The notes under the pieces were generated by a model. It saw only the letters and a program-made list of their open reading frames with translations, did no database searches and was not told where the DNA came from. Positions 18,875 through 27,497 of a stretch of DNA of 64,000 nucleotides are shown here, in pieces; within the stretch, counting starts at the first letter, position 1; each line of letters opens with the position of its first letter. The translations under genes and the position numbers were made by a program. Source of the DNA: Pseudomonas viridiflava (lineage in GTDB: Bacteria > Pseudomonadota > Gammaproteobacteria > Pseudomonadales > Pseudomonadaceae); contig NZ_UUON01000050.1 of assembly GCF_900590885.1 (NCBI RefSeq), positions 716,132 through 780,131 on the forward strand, in the 5' to 3' direction.

Positions 18875-19383
18875 CTCAGGTTTACCTTGGCCTTGGCAGC
18901 AATATCGAGCGCGAGACCCATTTGCACGCGGGCCTTGACGCGCTGGCGAGCTTTTTGACTGACATGCGCTGCTCGGCGGTGTTCGAAAGCCAGCCGGTGG
19001 GCATCAAGAGCGGGCCGTTCTTCAATCTGGTGGTGTCGGGGAATACCGAGCTGCCGTTGATGGAACTGGATCGCCGCCTCAAGTTCATCGAGGCCGACAA
19101 CGGCCGTTATGCGCCGGACCGTAAAGGCCTGCCGCTGGATATCGACGTGCTGCTGTATGGCGATCTGGTCGGCAACTTCGACGGCTTGATCCTGCCGCGC
19201 GCAGAGATCCTGAAAAACGCGTTTGTGCTGTGGCCGCTGTCGATGATGGCGCCTGATCGCGTGCATCCAGAGGCAGGCAAGAACCTGGCCGAGCTGTGGC
19301 GTGATGCACAGATTGACCAGGTGTTGGCGCCTGTGGCGTTTGAGTGGCAGGGCCTGCAGCTCACCCCCGCAGATTTGCTCTAG
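18865..19383 (+). CDS. folK: FolK, 6-hydroxymethyl-dihydropterin pyrophosphokinase
   Basis: HPPK transfers pyrophosphate from ATP to the FolB product. The 172-residue protein has the N-terminal YLGLGSNIERE motif and the ATP/Mg-binding region RYAPDRKGLPLDIDVLLYGD. The latter departs from the textbook GPRTLDLDIL form but keeps the two aspartates. This may be the second, folB-linked HPPK type seen in pseudomonads; a second folK elsewhere in the genome would fit. Its stop codon overlaps that of the convergent cca gene. Confidence 0.9.
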   Translation: MSLTQVYLGLGSNIERETHLHAGLDALASFLTDMRCSAVFESQPVGIKSGPFFNLVVSGNTELPLMELDRRLKFIEADNGRYAPDRKGLPLDIDVLLYGDLVGNFDGLILPRAEILKNAFVLWPLSMMAPDRVHPEAGKNLAELWRDAQIDQVLAPVAFEWQGLQLTPADLL

Positions 19384-20609
19384 CTGATGTGATGTTCTTT
19401 GTAGGCCTTCAAGGCCTTGAGCCGTTCGCGCTTCAAGGCCTCACCCAGCTGCGGGCCTTTGAAGCCCTTCTCCAGCAATGGCGCCACCGGCACTTCGCGG
19501 GCCGCCTTCGCTGCGCCGCGTAAATAATCCGCTTGTGGATAACTTCTTTGCTCCAGCCCCTTGCGGCCCCGCGCATCCATTTCGCAGCTCACCACAAACT
19601 CTTCAAAGCGCTGCGGCCGACGGTACACGTCAAAACTTTGCAGCAACTCCAGCAGTGTCGAGGCTTTCAGCTCCAGGGCGCGATGGCCATGGGTGTGGTA
19701 TTGGCCAACCAGCAGCGCCAGTTCCTGGCAATCCTTGGGGACCTTGAAGCGCTCGTTCACCGCTTTGATCAACTCCAGGCCCCGGTGCTCATGGGCAATA
19801 TGCTGTGGCAACTTATCCACAGGCGTCAGGCCCTTGCCCAGGTCGTGCAGCAGGCAAGCCCAGCGCACGGTCAGTGGTTGTTTATGCAGCGCGGCCTGTT
19901 CGAGCACGCTCAAGGTGTGCACGCCGGTGTCGATTTCGGGGTGGTGGGCGGCGGGCTGCGGCACGCCAAACAGGGCGTTCACTTCCGGCATCAGGGTTTT
20001 CAGTGCGTCGCAGTCGCGCAGTACCTGGATAAACACCTGTGGCTGATCTTCCATCAGCGCGCGGGAGATTTCTTTCCAGCTGCGTTCCGGCGTGAGGGCT
20101 TGCAGCTCGCCGGATTCGCTGAGTTGACGCATCAGCTCCAGGGTCTCGGGGGCTACGGTGAAACCCAAGTGCGCATAACGCGCGGCAAAACGTGCAACAC
20201 GTAGCACACGCAGGGGATCTTCGGCGAACGCGGGGGAAACGTGACGCAAAATGCGGGCTTCAAGGTCACGCTGGCCGTGATACGGGTCGGTCAGATTGCC
20301 GTCGTCGTCTTGCGCCATGGCGTTGATCGTCAGGTCGCGACGGATCAAGTCTTCTTCCAGGGTGACCTCGGGGCTGGCATGGAACACAAAGCCGCCGTAG
20401 CCGCGGCCGCTCTTGCGCTCGGTGCGGGCCAGGGCGTACTCGTCGCCATTTTTGGGGTCGAGGAATACCGGGAAGTCAGAACCCACCGGCTTGTAGCCTC
20501 TGGCGAGCATCTCTTCAGTGGTTGCGCCAACGACCACGCGGTCGATGTCGGTCACCTCGATGCCCAGAAGGCGGTCGCGTACTGCGCCGCCGACTGTGTA
20601 GATTTTCAT
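19380..20609 (-). CDS. cca: Cca, CCA-adding tRNA nucleotidyltransferase with HD domain
   Basis: Cca adds or repairs the 3' CCA of tRNAs. The 409-residue protein has the class II nucleotidyltransferase head (YTVGGAVRDRLLG, then the DxD of VTDIDRVVVG), the RRDLTINAMA motif and a C-terminal HD phosphohydrolase domain (ACLLHDLGKGL, then IAHEHRG). This is the long gammaproteobacterial form. The start ATG at 20609 has a perfectly spaced GGAGG, but that sequence lies inside a long hairpin, so translation may be controlled by RNA structure. It is downstream of spoVR on the same strand. Confidence 0.96.
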   Translation of the reverse strand: MKIYTVGGAVRDRLLGIEVTDIDRVVVGATTEEMLARGYKPVGSDFPVFLDPKNGDEYALARTERKSGRGYGGFVFHASPEVTLEEDLIRRDLTINAMAQDDDGNLTDPYHGQRDLEARILRHVSPAFAEDPLRVLRVARFAARYAHLGFTVAPETLELMRQLSESGELQALTPERSWKEISRALMEDQPQVFIQVLRDCDALKTLMPEVNALFGVPQPAAHHPEIDTGVHTLSVLEQAALHKQPLTVRWACLLHDLGKGLTPVDKLPQHIAHEHRGLELIKAVNERFKVPKDCQELALLVGQYHTHGHRALELKASTLLELLQSFDVYRRPQRFEEFVVSCEMDARGRKGLEQRSYPQADYLRGAAKAAREVPVAPLLEKGFKGPQLGEALKRERLKALKAYKEHHIS

Positions 20610-20612
20610 GAA

Positions 20613-20666
20613 AAAGCCTCCGTTAGCGCCACAGGATAACGCCTGTGCCTGGCTAATGGAGGCTTT
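20613..20666 (-). promoter_or_regulatory. Long hairpin between spoVR and cca: terminator that also sequesters the cca ribosome binding site
   Basis: On the minus strand AAAGCCTCC pairs with GGAGGCTTT, and inside it TTAGC pairs with GCTAA and CACAGG with CCTGTG. The result is a stem of about 20 bp with small bulges. It ends in UUUUU directly before the cca ATG. The 3' arm contains GGAGG at 20621-20617, seven bases from the cca start. It therefore works on paper as an intrinsic terminator for prkA-yeaH-spoVR and as a lid on the cca Shine-Dalgarno. Confidence 0.75.
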
Positions 20667-20672
20667 GCTGTT

Positions 20673-22238
20673 TCAGAGATGGACGACGGCCAGGTCCAGG
20701 CGGCCGTAGTCGTTGTCGTTGTGATCGCTGCGGGGCGGTACGTGGTGGGTTTTCATCACCTGGTCGCCCTGCAGGGTTTCCAGATGGATGTCGAACCCCC
20801 ACAGTCGGTGCAGGTGCTTGAGCACTTCCTCGGTGGATTCGCCCAGGGGTTTGCGATCGTGCTGCTGGTGTCGCAGGGTCAGCGAGCGATCCCCACGCAC
20901 GTCGATGCTGTAGATCTGCACATTGGGTTCGCGGTTGCCCAGGTTGTACTGCGCGGCCAGGGTTTCGCGGATGGTGCGGTAGCCAGGCTCGTCGTGGATC
21001 GCCGGTACCACCAGGTCGTCCTTGAGGTCGTCATCGAGGATGCTGAACAGCTTGAGGTCGCGAATCACCTGCGGTGACAGGTACTGCAGGATGAAGCTCT
21101 CGTCCTTGAAGCTGCTCATGGCGAACTTGATGGTCGACAGCCAATCGCTGCCGGCGATTTCCGGGAACCAGCGGCGGTCTTCTTCGGTGGGGTGTTCGCA
21201 CATGCGCCGGATGTCGCGGTACATGGCAAAGCCTAATGCGTAAGGGTTGATGCCGTTGTAGTAGGGGCTGTCGAAACCTGGCTGGAACACCACGCTGGTG
21301 TGGGACGTGAGGAACTCCATCATGAAACCGTCGGTGACCAAGCCTTCGTCATACAGGTCGTTCATCAAGGTGTAGTGCCAGAACGTCGCCCAGCCTTCGT
21401 TCATCACCTGGGTCTGGCGCTGCGGGTAAAAGTACTGGGCGATCTTGCGCACGATGCGCACGATTTCGCGTTGCCAAGGCTCCAGCAGCGGCGCGTGTTT
21501 TTCCAGGAAGTACAAGATGTTTTCCTGAGGTTCGGCGGGGAAGCGCGCATTGTCCTTGTCGCTGTTCTTGCCGGTTTTCTTCGGAATGGTGCGCCACAGG
21601 TCGTTGATCTGCTTCTGCAGATGCTCCTCGCGCTCCTTCTGGCGCAGGCGTTCTTCCTCGGCGGAAATCGGATACGGGCGCTTGTAGCGGTCGACGCCGT
21701 AGTTCATCAGCGCATGGCAGGAGTCGAGCAGGTCTTCCACCGCGTCGATGCCGTGGCGCTCCTCGCACTGCATGATGTACTGCTTGGCGAACACCAGGTA
21801 ATCGATGATCGAGCTGGCATCGGTCCAGGTGCGGAACAGGTAATTGCCCTTGAAAAAGCTGTTATGCCCGTAGCAGGCATGAGCCACCACCAGTGCCTGC
21901 ATGCAGATGGTGTTTTCTTCCATCAGGTAGGCGATGCACGGGTCGGAGTTGATCACGATCTCGTAGGCCAGGCCCATCTGCCCGCGGGTGTAGGATTTTT
22001 CGGTGCTGAGGAAGTGTTTGCCGTAGGACCAATGGTGGTAGCCCAAGGGCATGCCGACGGAGGCGTAGGCGTCCATCATCTGTTCGGCGGTGATCACTTC
22101 GATCTGGTTAGGGTAGGTGTCCAGGGCATAGCCCGCCGCGATGCGGCTGATTTCCCGGTCATAGGCCTGGATCAGTTCAAAGGTCCACTCGGACCCCGTG
22201 GAAATGGGTTGGCGCTTTTGCTCTTTTTTGGCGGTCAT
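20673..22238 (-). CDS. spoVR: SpoVR/YcgB family protein
   Basis: This is a 521-residue member of the SpoVR family, named after a Bacillus sporulation gene but widespread in non-sporulating bacteria. Its biochemical function is not established. Family features are visible, including MPLGYHHWSYGKHF, YEIVINSDPCIAYLMEENT, VVAHACYGHNSFFKGN and GWATFWHYTLMNDL. The many conserved His and Glu residues suggest a metal site. It is the last gene of the prkA-yeaH-spoVR operon and overlaps yeaH by 4 bases. In enterobacteria this set is induced in stationary phase and under nutrient stress; here the same is inferred. Confidence 0.93.
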   Translation of the reverse strand: MTAKKEQKRQPISTGSEWTFELIQAYDREISRIAAGYALDTYPNQIEVITAEQMMDAYASVGMPLGYHHWSYGKHFLSTEKSYTRGQMGLAYEIVINSDPCIAYLMEENTICMQALVVAHACYGHNSFFKGNYLFRTWTDASSIIDYLVFAKQYIMQCEERHGIDAVEDLLDSCHALMNYGVDRYKRPYPISAEEERLRQKEREEHLQKQINDLWRTIPKKTGKNSDKDNARFPAEPQENILYFLEKHAPLLEPWQREIVRIVRKIAQYFYPQRQTQVMNEGWATFWHYTLMNDLYDEGLVTDGFMMEFLTSHTSVVFQPGFDSPYYNGINPYALGFAMYRDIRRMCEHPTEEDRRWFPEIAGSDWLSTIKFAMSSFKDESFILQYLSPQVIRDLKLFSILDDDLKDDLVVPAIHDEPGYRTIRETLAAQYNLGNREPNVQIYSIDVRGDRSLTLRHQQHDRKPLGESTEEVLKHLHRLWGFDIHLETLQGDQVMKTHHVPPRSDHNDNDYGRLDLAVVHL

Positions 22239-23506
22239 GTCACTAACCTGCGCTGGAAGAGTTCACGGAAGACCGGGTAGATGTCGCCGGCCGAGACCAG
22301 TTGCTGTTGGGCGAAGGTATCGGCAAAGGCTTCGCCGATACGCTCGTATTCGAACCACAGGGCCTGGTGCTCACGGGGGGTGATTTCGACGTAGGTGTAG
22401 TACTGCACAAACGGCATGATCTGGTTGATCAAAATGTCGCGGCAGATCGGCGAGTCGTCATTCCAGTTATCGCCGTCGGAGGCCTGGGCCGCGTAGATGT
22501 TCCACTCGTTGGCCGGGTAGCGCTCGGCCATGATCTCCTGCATCAGCTTTAAGGCGCTGGAGACAATGGTGCCGCCGGTTTCCCGTGAATAGAAGAACTC
22601 CTCCTCGTCCACCTCCCGCGCGCTGGTGTGATGGCGGATGAATACGACGTCGATCTTGTCGTAGTTCCGCTTCAGGAACAGATACAGCAGGATAAAGAAG
22701 CGCTTGGCAATGTCCTTGGTGGCCTGGGTCATCGAGCCCGACACGTCCATCAGGCAGAACATCACCGCCTTGGAGCTGGGGTTGGGTTGCTTGACCAGCA
22801 GGTTGTATTTCAAGTCGAAGGTGTCAAGGAACGGCACGCGGTGAATGCGCGCGCTGAGTTTTTCGATTTCTGCCTCGATTTGCTGGATATCGCCGAAGTT
22901 GTCTGGTTCTTCGCGCTTCAAGCGCGCCAACTCTTCCTTGGCTTCCTTCAGTTTGGCGCGGCTGCTGCCCGACAGCGCGATACGCCGCGCGTGGGCCGAG
23001 CGCAGGGTGCGGATGATGTTGATGCGGGACGGGTTGCCCTCGTTGCTAATCCCGGCACGCACGGTCTTGAAGGTGTCGGTGCCGGTCAGGTTGCGTTTGA
23101 CCAGGTTGGGCAGCTCCAGGTCTTCGAACATGAACTCGAGGAATTCTTCCTGGGTGATCTGGAACACGAACTCATCCATTCCCTCGCCGGAGTTGCCGGC
23201 CTTGCCCGGGCCCTTGCCGCCGCCTCCGCCTTGGGGGCGCTGGATATGTTCGCCGGTGGTGAATTCCTTGTTGCCCGGGTGCACGACGGTCTGTTTGCCA
23301 CCCCGGCCGTGGTGCAGCACCGGTTCGTCGATGTCGCGTCCGGGAATGCTGATTTGTTCGCCATGCTCCATATCGGTGATGGAGCGGCGGCTGACGGCCT
23401 CTTCAACCGCCTTTTTGATGTGGTCACGGTAACGCCGCAGGAAACGCTGGCGGTTTACCGTGCTCTTGTTCTTGCCATTGAGGCGTCGGTCGATCACATA
23501 GCTCAT
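22235..23506 (-). CDS. yeaH: YeaH/YhbH family protein (DUF444, VWA-like)
   Basis: This 423-residue protein belongs to the DUF444 family, which always travels with PrkA and SpoVR. The start at ATG 23506 (MSYVIDRRLNGKNKS) has GGAGGG upstream. The N-terminal half is basic and glycine-rich (around residues 90-115, with GGGGGKGPGKAG). The C-terminal half contains a von Willebrand A-like metal site (LMDVSGSMTQATKD). It may act as an adaptor or substrate of the PrkA kinase; that is known only by association. It overlaps spoVR by 4 bases. Confidence 0.93.
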   Translation of the reverse strand: MSYVIDRRLNGKNKSTVNRQRFLRRYRDHIKKAVEEAVSRRSITDMEHGEQISIPGRDIDEPVLHHGRGGKQTVVHPGNKEFTTGEHIQRPQGGGGGKGPGKAGNSGEGMDEFVFQITQEEFLEFMFEDLELPNLVKRNLTGTDTFKTVRAGISNEGNPSRINIIRTLRSAHARRIALSGSSRAKLKEAKEELARLKREEPDNFGDIQQIEAEIEKLSARIHRVPFLDTFDLKYNLLVKQPNPSSKAVMFCLMDVSGSMTQATKDIAKRFFILLYLFLKRNYDKIDVVFIRHHTSAREVDEEEFFYSRETGGTIVSSALKLMQEIMAERYPANEWNIYAAQASDGDNWNDDSPICRDILINQIMPFVQYYTYVEITPREHQALWFEYERIGEAFADTFAQQQLVSAGDIYPVFRELFQRRLVT

Positions 23507-23527
23507 GGGGAGCCCTCCGGGCAGCTT

Positions 23528-23582
23528 CACGTTACAAGCTTCAAGCCGCGAGCTGGAAGCTTAGAGACAAGCGGTCAGCTGC
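23528..23582. repeat. Imperfect inverted repeat between prkA and yeaH
   Basis: AAGCTTC (23536-23542) and GAAGCTT (23556-23562) can pair across a 13-base loop. The flanks (ACAAGC, CAGCTGCCAG) resemble the AAGCTTCAAGC-type intergenic repeats scattered in Pseudomonas genomes. It lies in the 113-base gap between prkA and yeaH and might affect relative expression in the operon. Confidence 0.35.
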
Positions 23583-23619
23583 CAGGCCAGCGGCCCGGCA
23601 GCCCACGCCTGTCGCTGCC

Positions 23620-25542
23620 TTACTGTGATTTACGAACCCGCAGGTACCACTCGGAGAGCAGCCGTACCTGTTTGTCGGTGTAGCCACGCTCGACCATTCG
23701 TGTGACGAAGTCGTTGTGTTTTTGCTGATCCTCCTTGCTGGCCTTGGCGTTGAAGCTGATGACCGGCAGCAGATCCTCGGTGTTGGAGAACATTTTCTTC
23801 TCGATAACCACCCGCAGCTTCTCGTAGCTGAGCCAGGTAGGGTTCTTGCCGTTGTTGTTGGCGCGGGCGCGCAGCACGAAGTTGACGATCTCGTTGCGGA
23901 AATCCTTCGGATTGCTGATGCCGGCAGGTTTTTCGATTTTCTCCAGTTCCTCGTTGAGGGCCACGCGGTTGAGGATCTCGCCGGTTTCCGGGTCGCGGTA
24001 TTCCTGGTCCTGGATCCAGAAGTCGGCGTACAGCACGTAGCGGTCGAAGATGTTCTGACCGTACTCGCTGTAGGACTCCAGGTACGCGGTCTGGATTTCC
24101 TTGCCGATAAACTCGATGTAGCGCGGCGCCAGGTACTCTTTGAGGAAGCGCAGGTAGCGCTCGCGGGTTTCGGCCTGGAACTGCTCCTGTTCGATCTGCT
24201 GTTCCAACACGTAGAGCAGGTGCACCGGGTTGGCGGCGATTTCGTGGGGGTCGAAGTTGAAGACCTTGGACAGGATCTTGAACGCGAAACGCGTCGACAG
24301 GCCGTTCATGCCCTCATCCACACCGGCGGTGTCGCGGTATTCCTGGATCGACTTGGCCTTGGGATCGGTGTCCTTGAGGTTCTCGCCGTCATACACACGC
24401 ATCTTCGAATAGATATTCGAGTTCTCCGGCTCCTTGAGGCGCGACAGCACGGTGAACTGGGCCAGCATCTTCAAGGTGTCGGGTGCGCAATGGGCCTTGG
24501 CCAGGGAGCTGTTGAACAGCAGCTTGTCGTAAATCTTGATTTCATCGCTGACCCGCAGGCAGTACGGCACCTTGACGATGTAGATCCGGTCGATGAAGGC
24601 TTCGTTGTTTTTGTTGTTGCGGAAGGTATGCCACTCCGATTCGTTGGAGTGGGCCAGCAGGATCCCGGTGAACGGAATCGCGCCCAGGCCTTCGGTACTG
24701 TTGTAGTTGCCTTCCTGGGTGGCGGTCAGCAGTGGGTGCAGCACCTTGATCGGCGCCTTGAACATCTCGACGAATTCCATTAGGCCCTGGTTGGCCCGGC
24801 ACAGCGCGCCCGAGTAGCTGTAGGCGTCGGCGTCGTTCTGCGGGAATTCTTCGAGTTTGCGGATATCGACCTTGCCCACCAGCGCCGAAATATCCTGGTT
24901 GTTCTCGTCCCCGGGCTCGGTCTTGGCCACGCCGATCTGGTTGAGGATCGACGGGTAGAGCTTGACCACGCGGAACTGGCTGATATCACCGCCGAACTCG
25001 GCCAGGCGCTTGGTGGCCCAGGGCGACATGATGGTGTTGAGGTAGCGCCGGGGGATGCCGAAGTCTTCTTCGAGAATCGCGCCATCTTCCGTGGCGTTGA
25101 ACAGGCCCAAAGGCGATTCGAATACAGGTGAGCCCTTGATGGCGTAGAAGGGCACCTTCTCGATCAGTTGTTTGAGTTTTTCGGCCAGGGACGATTTACC
25201 GCCGCCGACGGGGCCGAGCAGGTAGAGGATCTGTTTCTTCTCTTCCAGGCCTTGGGCGGCATGGCGGAAGTAGGAGACGATCTGGTCAATGCATTCTTCC
25301 ATTCCGTGGAAGTCTTCAAAGGCCGGGTAGCGACGGATCACCTTGTTGGAGAATATTCGCGACAGGCGCGAGTTATTCGCGGTTTCCACCAGCTCCGGCT
25401 CGCCAATCGCCAGGAGCAGGCGTTCGGCGGCAGACGCGTAGGTGCTGCGGTCCTGCTTGCACAGCTCAAGATACTCTTGCAGCGTGAGTTCTTCCTGCTG
25501 TGTGGACGCGAAGCGTTGTTGGAAGTGGCTAAAGATACTCAT
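23620..25542 (-). CDS. prkA: PrkA family serine protein kinase
   Basis: PrkA is a 640-residue AAA+-like protein with a C-terminal kinase-related domain, reported to act as a protein kinase and in Bacillus also as a protease. The start is ATG 25542 (MSIFSHFQQRFASTQQEEL) with GAGGTGAC upstream; a longer frame exists but gives an untypical N-terminus. The P-loop is LLGPVGGGKSSLAEKLK near residue 107. It heads the prkA-yeaH-spoVR operon. The 285 bases upstream hold its promoter and the terminator of the glpE transcript. Confidence 0.94.
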   Translation of the reverse strand: MSIFSHFQQRFASTQQEELTLQEYLELCKQDRSTYASAAERLLLAIGEPELVETANNSRLSRIFSNKVIRRYPAFEDFHGMEECIDQIVSYFRHAAQGLEEKKQILYLLGPVGGGKSSLAEKLKQLIEKVPFYAIKGSPVFESPLGLFNATEDGAILEEDFGIPRRYLNTIMSPWATKRLAEFGGDISQFRVVKLYPSILNQIGVAKTEPGDENNQDISALVGKVDIRKLEEFPQNDADAYSYSGALCRANQGLMEFVEMFKAPIKVLHPLLTATQEGNYNSTEGLGAIPFTGILLAHSNESEWHTFRNNKNNEAFIDRIYIVKVPYCLRVSDEIKIYDKLLFNSSLAKAHCAPDTLKMLAQFTVLSRLKEPENSNIYSKMRVYDGENLKDTDPKAKSIQEYRDTAGVDEGMNGLSTRFAFKILSKVFNFDPHEIAANPVHLLYVLEQQIEQEQFQAETRERYLRFLKEYLAPRYIEFIGKEIQTAYLESYSEYGQNIFDRYVLYADFWIQDQEYRDPETGEILNRVALNEELEKIEKPAGISNPKDFRNEIVNFVLRARANNNGKNPTWLSYEKLRVVIEKKMFSNTEDLLPVISFNAKASKEDQQKHNDFVTRMVERGYTDKQVRLLSEWYLRVRKSQ

Positions 25543-25763
25543 GACGTCGTCACCTCGCTCGATACGTGGAGCCGACGCCGGATCAATCAGTCGATGCTGG
25601 CAGACATTGACGTACGCCAATGGCCGTTTTCCCCCCAGAACACCCTGAAACGCTACCGATGACCCGCACGCCGGTGTACCGGCTCTCCCCTGATTCGGAT
25701 GGCCTGCGCTTAAGGATAGTTCGGAATCGGGGAGGTCAAGGCGCGATGCGTAATTAGTTTGGC

Positions 25764-25788
25764 CGCGCCGTTCGTCAGAAACGGCGCG
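25764..25788 (-). terminator. Hairpin downstream of glpE, probable transcript end
   Basis: CGCGCCGTT and AACGGCGCG form a perfect 9-bp stem with a 7-base loop, about 40 bases after the glpE stop. There is no real U-tract after it on the minus strand (GCCAAACUAAUU), so it may act as a 3' stabiliser or a factor-assisted terminator. It lies upstream of the prkA promoter region. Confidence 0.5.
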
Positions 25789-25827
25789 AGCCCAAGCGTC
25801 ACGCGGGGTAGCGGGGTGTGAAAAAAA

Positions 25828-26157
25828 TTATTGCGAATCGCCCGAGGCAATTTCTGCAGGATAGGTCGTACGCCACAGCTCAAAGCCGCCGTCCAGGCTA
25901 TAGACGTCGGAGAAGCCCTGGCTGATCAGGTAGGCCGCCGCGCTCTGGCTGGAGTTGCCGTGATAGCAGGCCACGATCAGCGGTGCGTCGAGGTCGGCGG
26001 CGCGGATGAAGTCGGCAATGTTGACGTTGTCCAGGTGCTTGGCACCGGCGATGTGAGCCGCTGCATAAGTGGGCTGGTCGCGGATATCGACCACCACCGC
26101 GCCTTGCTCGCGCAGGGCCTGGGCTTGTTCGGGAGGGATACGTTTGAATTCGCTCAT
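25828..26157 (-). CDS. glpE: GlpE, thiosulfate sulfurtransferase (rhodanese)
   Basis: GlpE is a single-domain rhodanese that moves sulfane sulfur from thiosulfate to cyanide or thiol acceptors such as thioredoxin. The 109-residue length matches. The active-site loop is ACYHGNSSQSAA with the catalytic Cys, and VVDIRDQPTYAAAHIAGA is the N-terminal rhodanese signature. It is the last gene of the lptD-to-apaH run, nine bases after apaH. Confidence 0.93.
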   Translation of the reverse strand: MSEFKRIPPEQAQALREQGAVVVDIRDQPTYAAAHIAGAKHLDNVNIADFIRAADLDAPLIVACYHGNSSQSAAAYLISQGFSDVYSLDGGFELWRTTYPAEIASGDSQ

Positions 26158-26166
26158 GGCGGGCTC

Positions 26167-27015
26167 CTATGGCTTGGCGGCCGGCGGTGTAACGGGGGCG
26201 GGGGATTCACACTGGCAGCTGTGGCGCTCGCCGGTGTCGATGTTCATCAGGGTCATGGCGCCGCCCCACACGCAACCGGTGTCGAGGGCGAATACGCCAG
26301 GCTCGTCGCACTTGCCTTCGAGGGCTGCCCAATGGCCGAAGATGATCTTCGTGTCACGGGTCTTGCGCTCTTTATGCGCGAACCAGGGTTTGTAGCCGGG
26401 CAGGGCGGTGTCGGCGCCTTCCTTGCTCTTGAGGTCGAGCTTGCCCTCGGCGGTGCAGAAGCGCATCCGCGTGAAGTAGTTGGTGATCACCCGCAGGCGC
26501 GTGACGCCGGTGAGGTCGTTGTCCCACTTCACTGGTTCGTTGCCGTACATGCCGTCGAGGTAGGCGGTGTACAGATTGTCGTCGGCCAAGGCGCTCTCGA
26601 CTTCGGCAGCGCACTTGAGGGCTTTCTTCAGCGTCCACTGGGGTGGGAGGCCGGCATGCACCAGCGCCATGTTGCGGCGCTCATCGTAGTGCATGATTTT
26701 TTGCCGGCGCAGCCAGTCGAGCAACTCGGCGCGGTCGGGCGCTTCAAGGATTTCGCGCAGGGTATCGCCCTTTTTCAGACGCTCTATGTTGTTGCCGGCG
26801 GCCAGCAGGTGCAGGTCGTGGTTGCCCAGTACGCACACCAGGGAGTCGCGCAGGCTGTAGAGATAGCGCAGGGTTTCCAGCGAGGCGGGGCCACGGTTGA
26901 CCAAGTCACCGACCAGCCACAGGCGATCATGCGCCGGGTCGAAGGCCACGCGCTCCAGCAGGCATTTGAGGGGTTCCAGGCAGCCTTGCAGGTCGCCGAC
27001 CGCGTAGGTCGCCAT
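26167..27015 (-). CDS. apaH: ApaH, symmetrical bis(5'-nucleosyl)-tetraphosphatase
   Basis: ApaH hydrolyses Ap4A to two ADP and removes Np4 caps from RNA. The 282-residue protein has the metallophosphatase signature motifs GDLQGCLEPL, GDLVNRGPAS and GNHDLHLLA in order, then the His residues further on (LVHAGLPPQW, GHWAALEG). Its start overlaps the apaG stop by one base. The C-terminal tail is alanine- and proline-rich (APVTPPAAKP). Confidence 0.96.
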   Translation of the reverse strand: MATYAVGDLQGCLEPLKCLLERVAFDPAHDRLWLVGDLVNRGPASLETLRYLYSLRDSLVCVLGNHDLHLLAAGNNIERLKKGDTLREILEAPDRAELLDWLRRQKIMHYDERRNMALVHAGLPPQWTLKKALKCAAEVESALADDNLYTAYLDGMYGNEPVKWDNDLTGVTRLRVITNYFTRMRFCTAEGKLDLKSKEGADTALPGYKPWFAHKERKTRDTKIIFGHWAALEGKCDEPGVFALDTGCVWGGAMTLMNIDTGERHSCQCESPAPVTPPAAKP

Positions 27016-27395
27016 CAGTGCAGGGACCCCGGCACGGCGAGGCGGAAGGGCGCGATCACGGCGTCGAACAGTTGGCCGTCTGTGGCTTTCATCTGATACG
27101 AGCCTTGCATGGTGCCGACCTTGGAGGTCATCACCGTGCCGCTGCTGTAGGTGTGGCTGGCGCCAATGTCGATCAGGGGTTGCTGGCCGACCACACCTGC
27201 GCCGCGAACTTCCTCGACCTGGCCGTCACCGTCGGTGATCACCCAATGGCGTGACAGCAGCTTGGCCGGCACCAGCCCGTTGTTTTTCACCGTGATGGTG
27301 TAGGCAAAGGCGAAGCGGTTCTGTTCAGGTTGCGATTGGTCCGCCAGGAAGCGGGTGACGACGCTGACGTCGATCTGGTAGCGAGGATCGGACAT
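27015..27395 (-). CDS. apaG: ApaG (DUF525)
   Basis: ApaG is a 126-residue fibronectin-III-like protein with an immunoglobulin fold; its molecular role is still unclear. Recognisable segments are YAYTITVKNNG (here FAYTITVKNNG), HWVITDGDGQVEEVRGAGVVG and the SGTVMTSKVGTMQGSYQM region. It sits between rsmA and apaH, the standard gammaproteobacterial order. Confidence 0.96.
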   Translation of the reverse strand: MSDPRYQIDVSVVTRFLADQSQPEQNRFAFAYTITVKNNGLVPAKLLSRHWVITDGDGQVEEVRGAGVVGQQPLIDIGASHTYSSGTVMTSKVGTMQGSYQMKATDGQLFDAVIAPFRLAVPGSLH

Positions 27396-27497
27396 GCAAG
27401 AGGCCTTAAAAGCAAAAGCGGAGGACAGCAGATGCGGATCAGTCTAGGCCAATAGGTGGGCACTAGGCCAGACATGTGTCTGGCCATGCCCGGGGCC

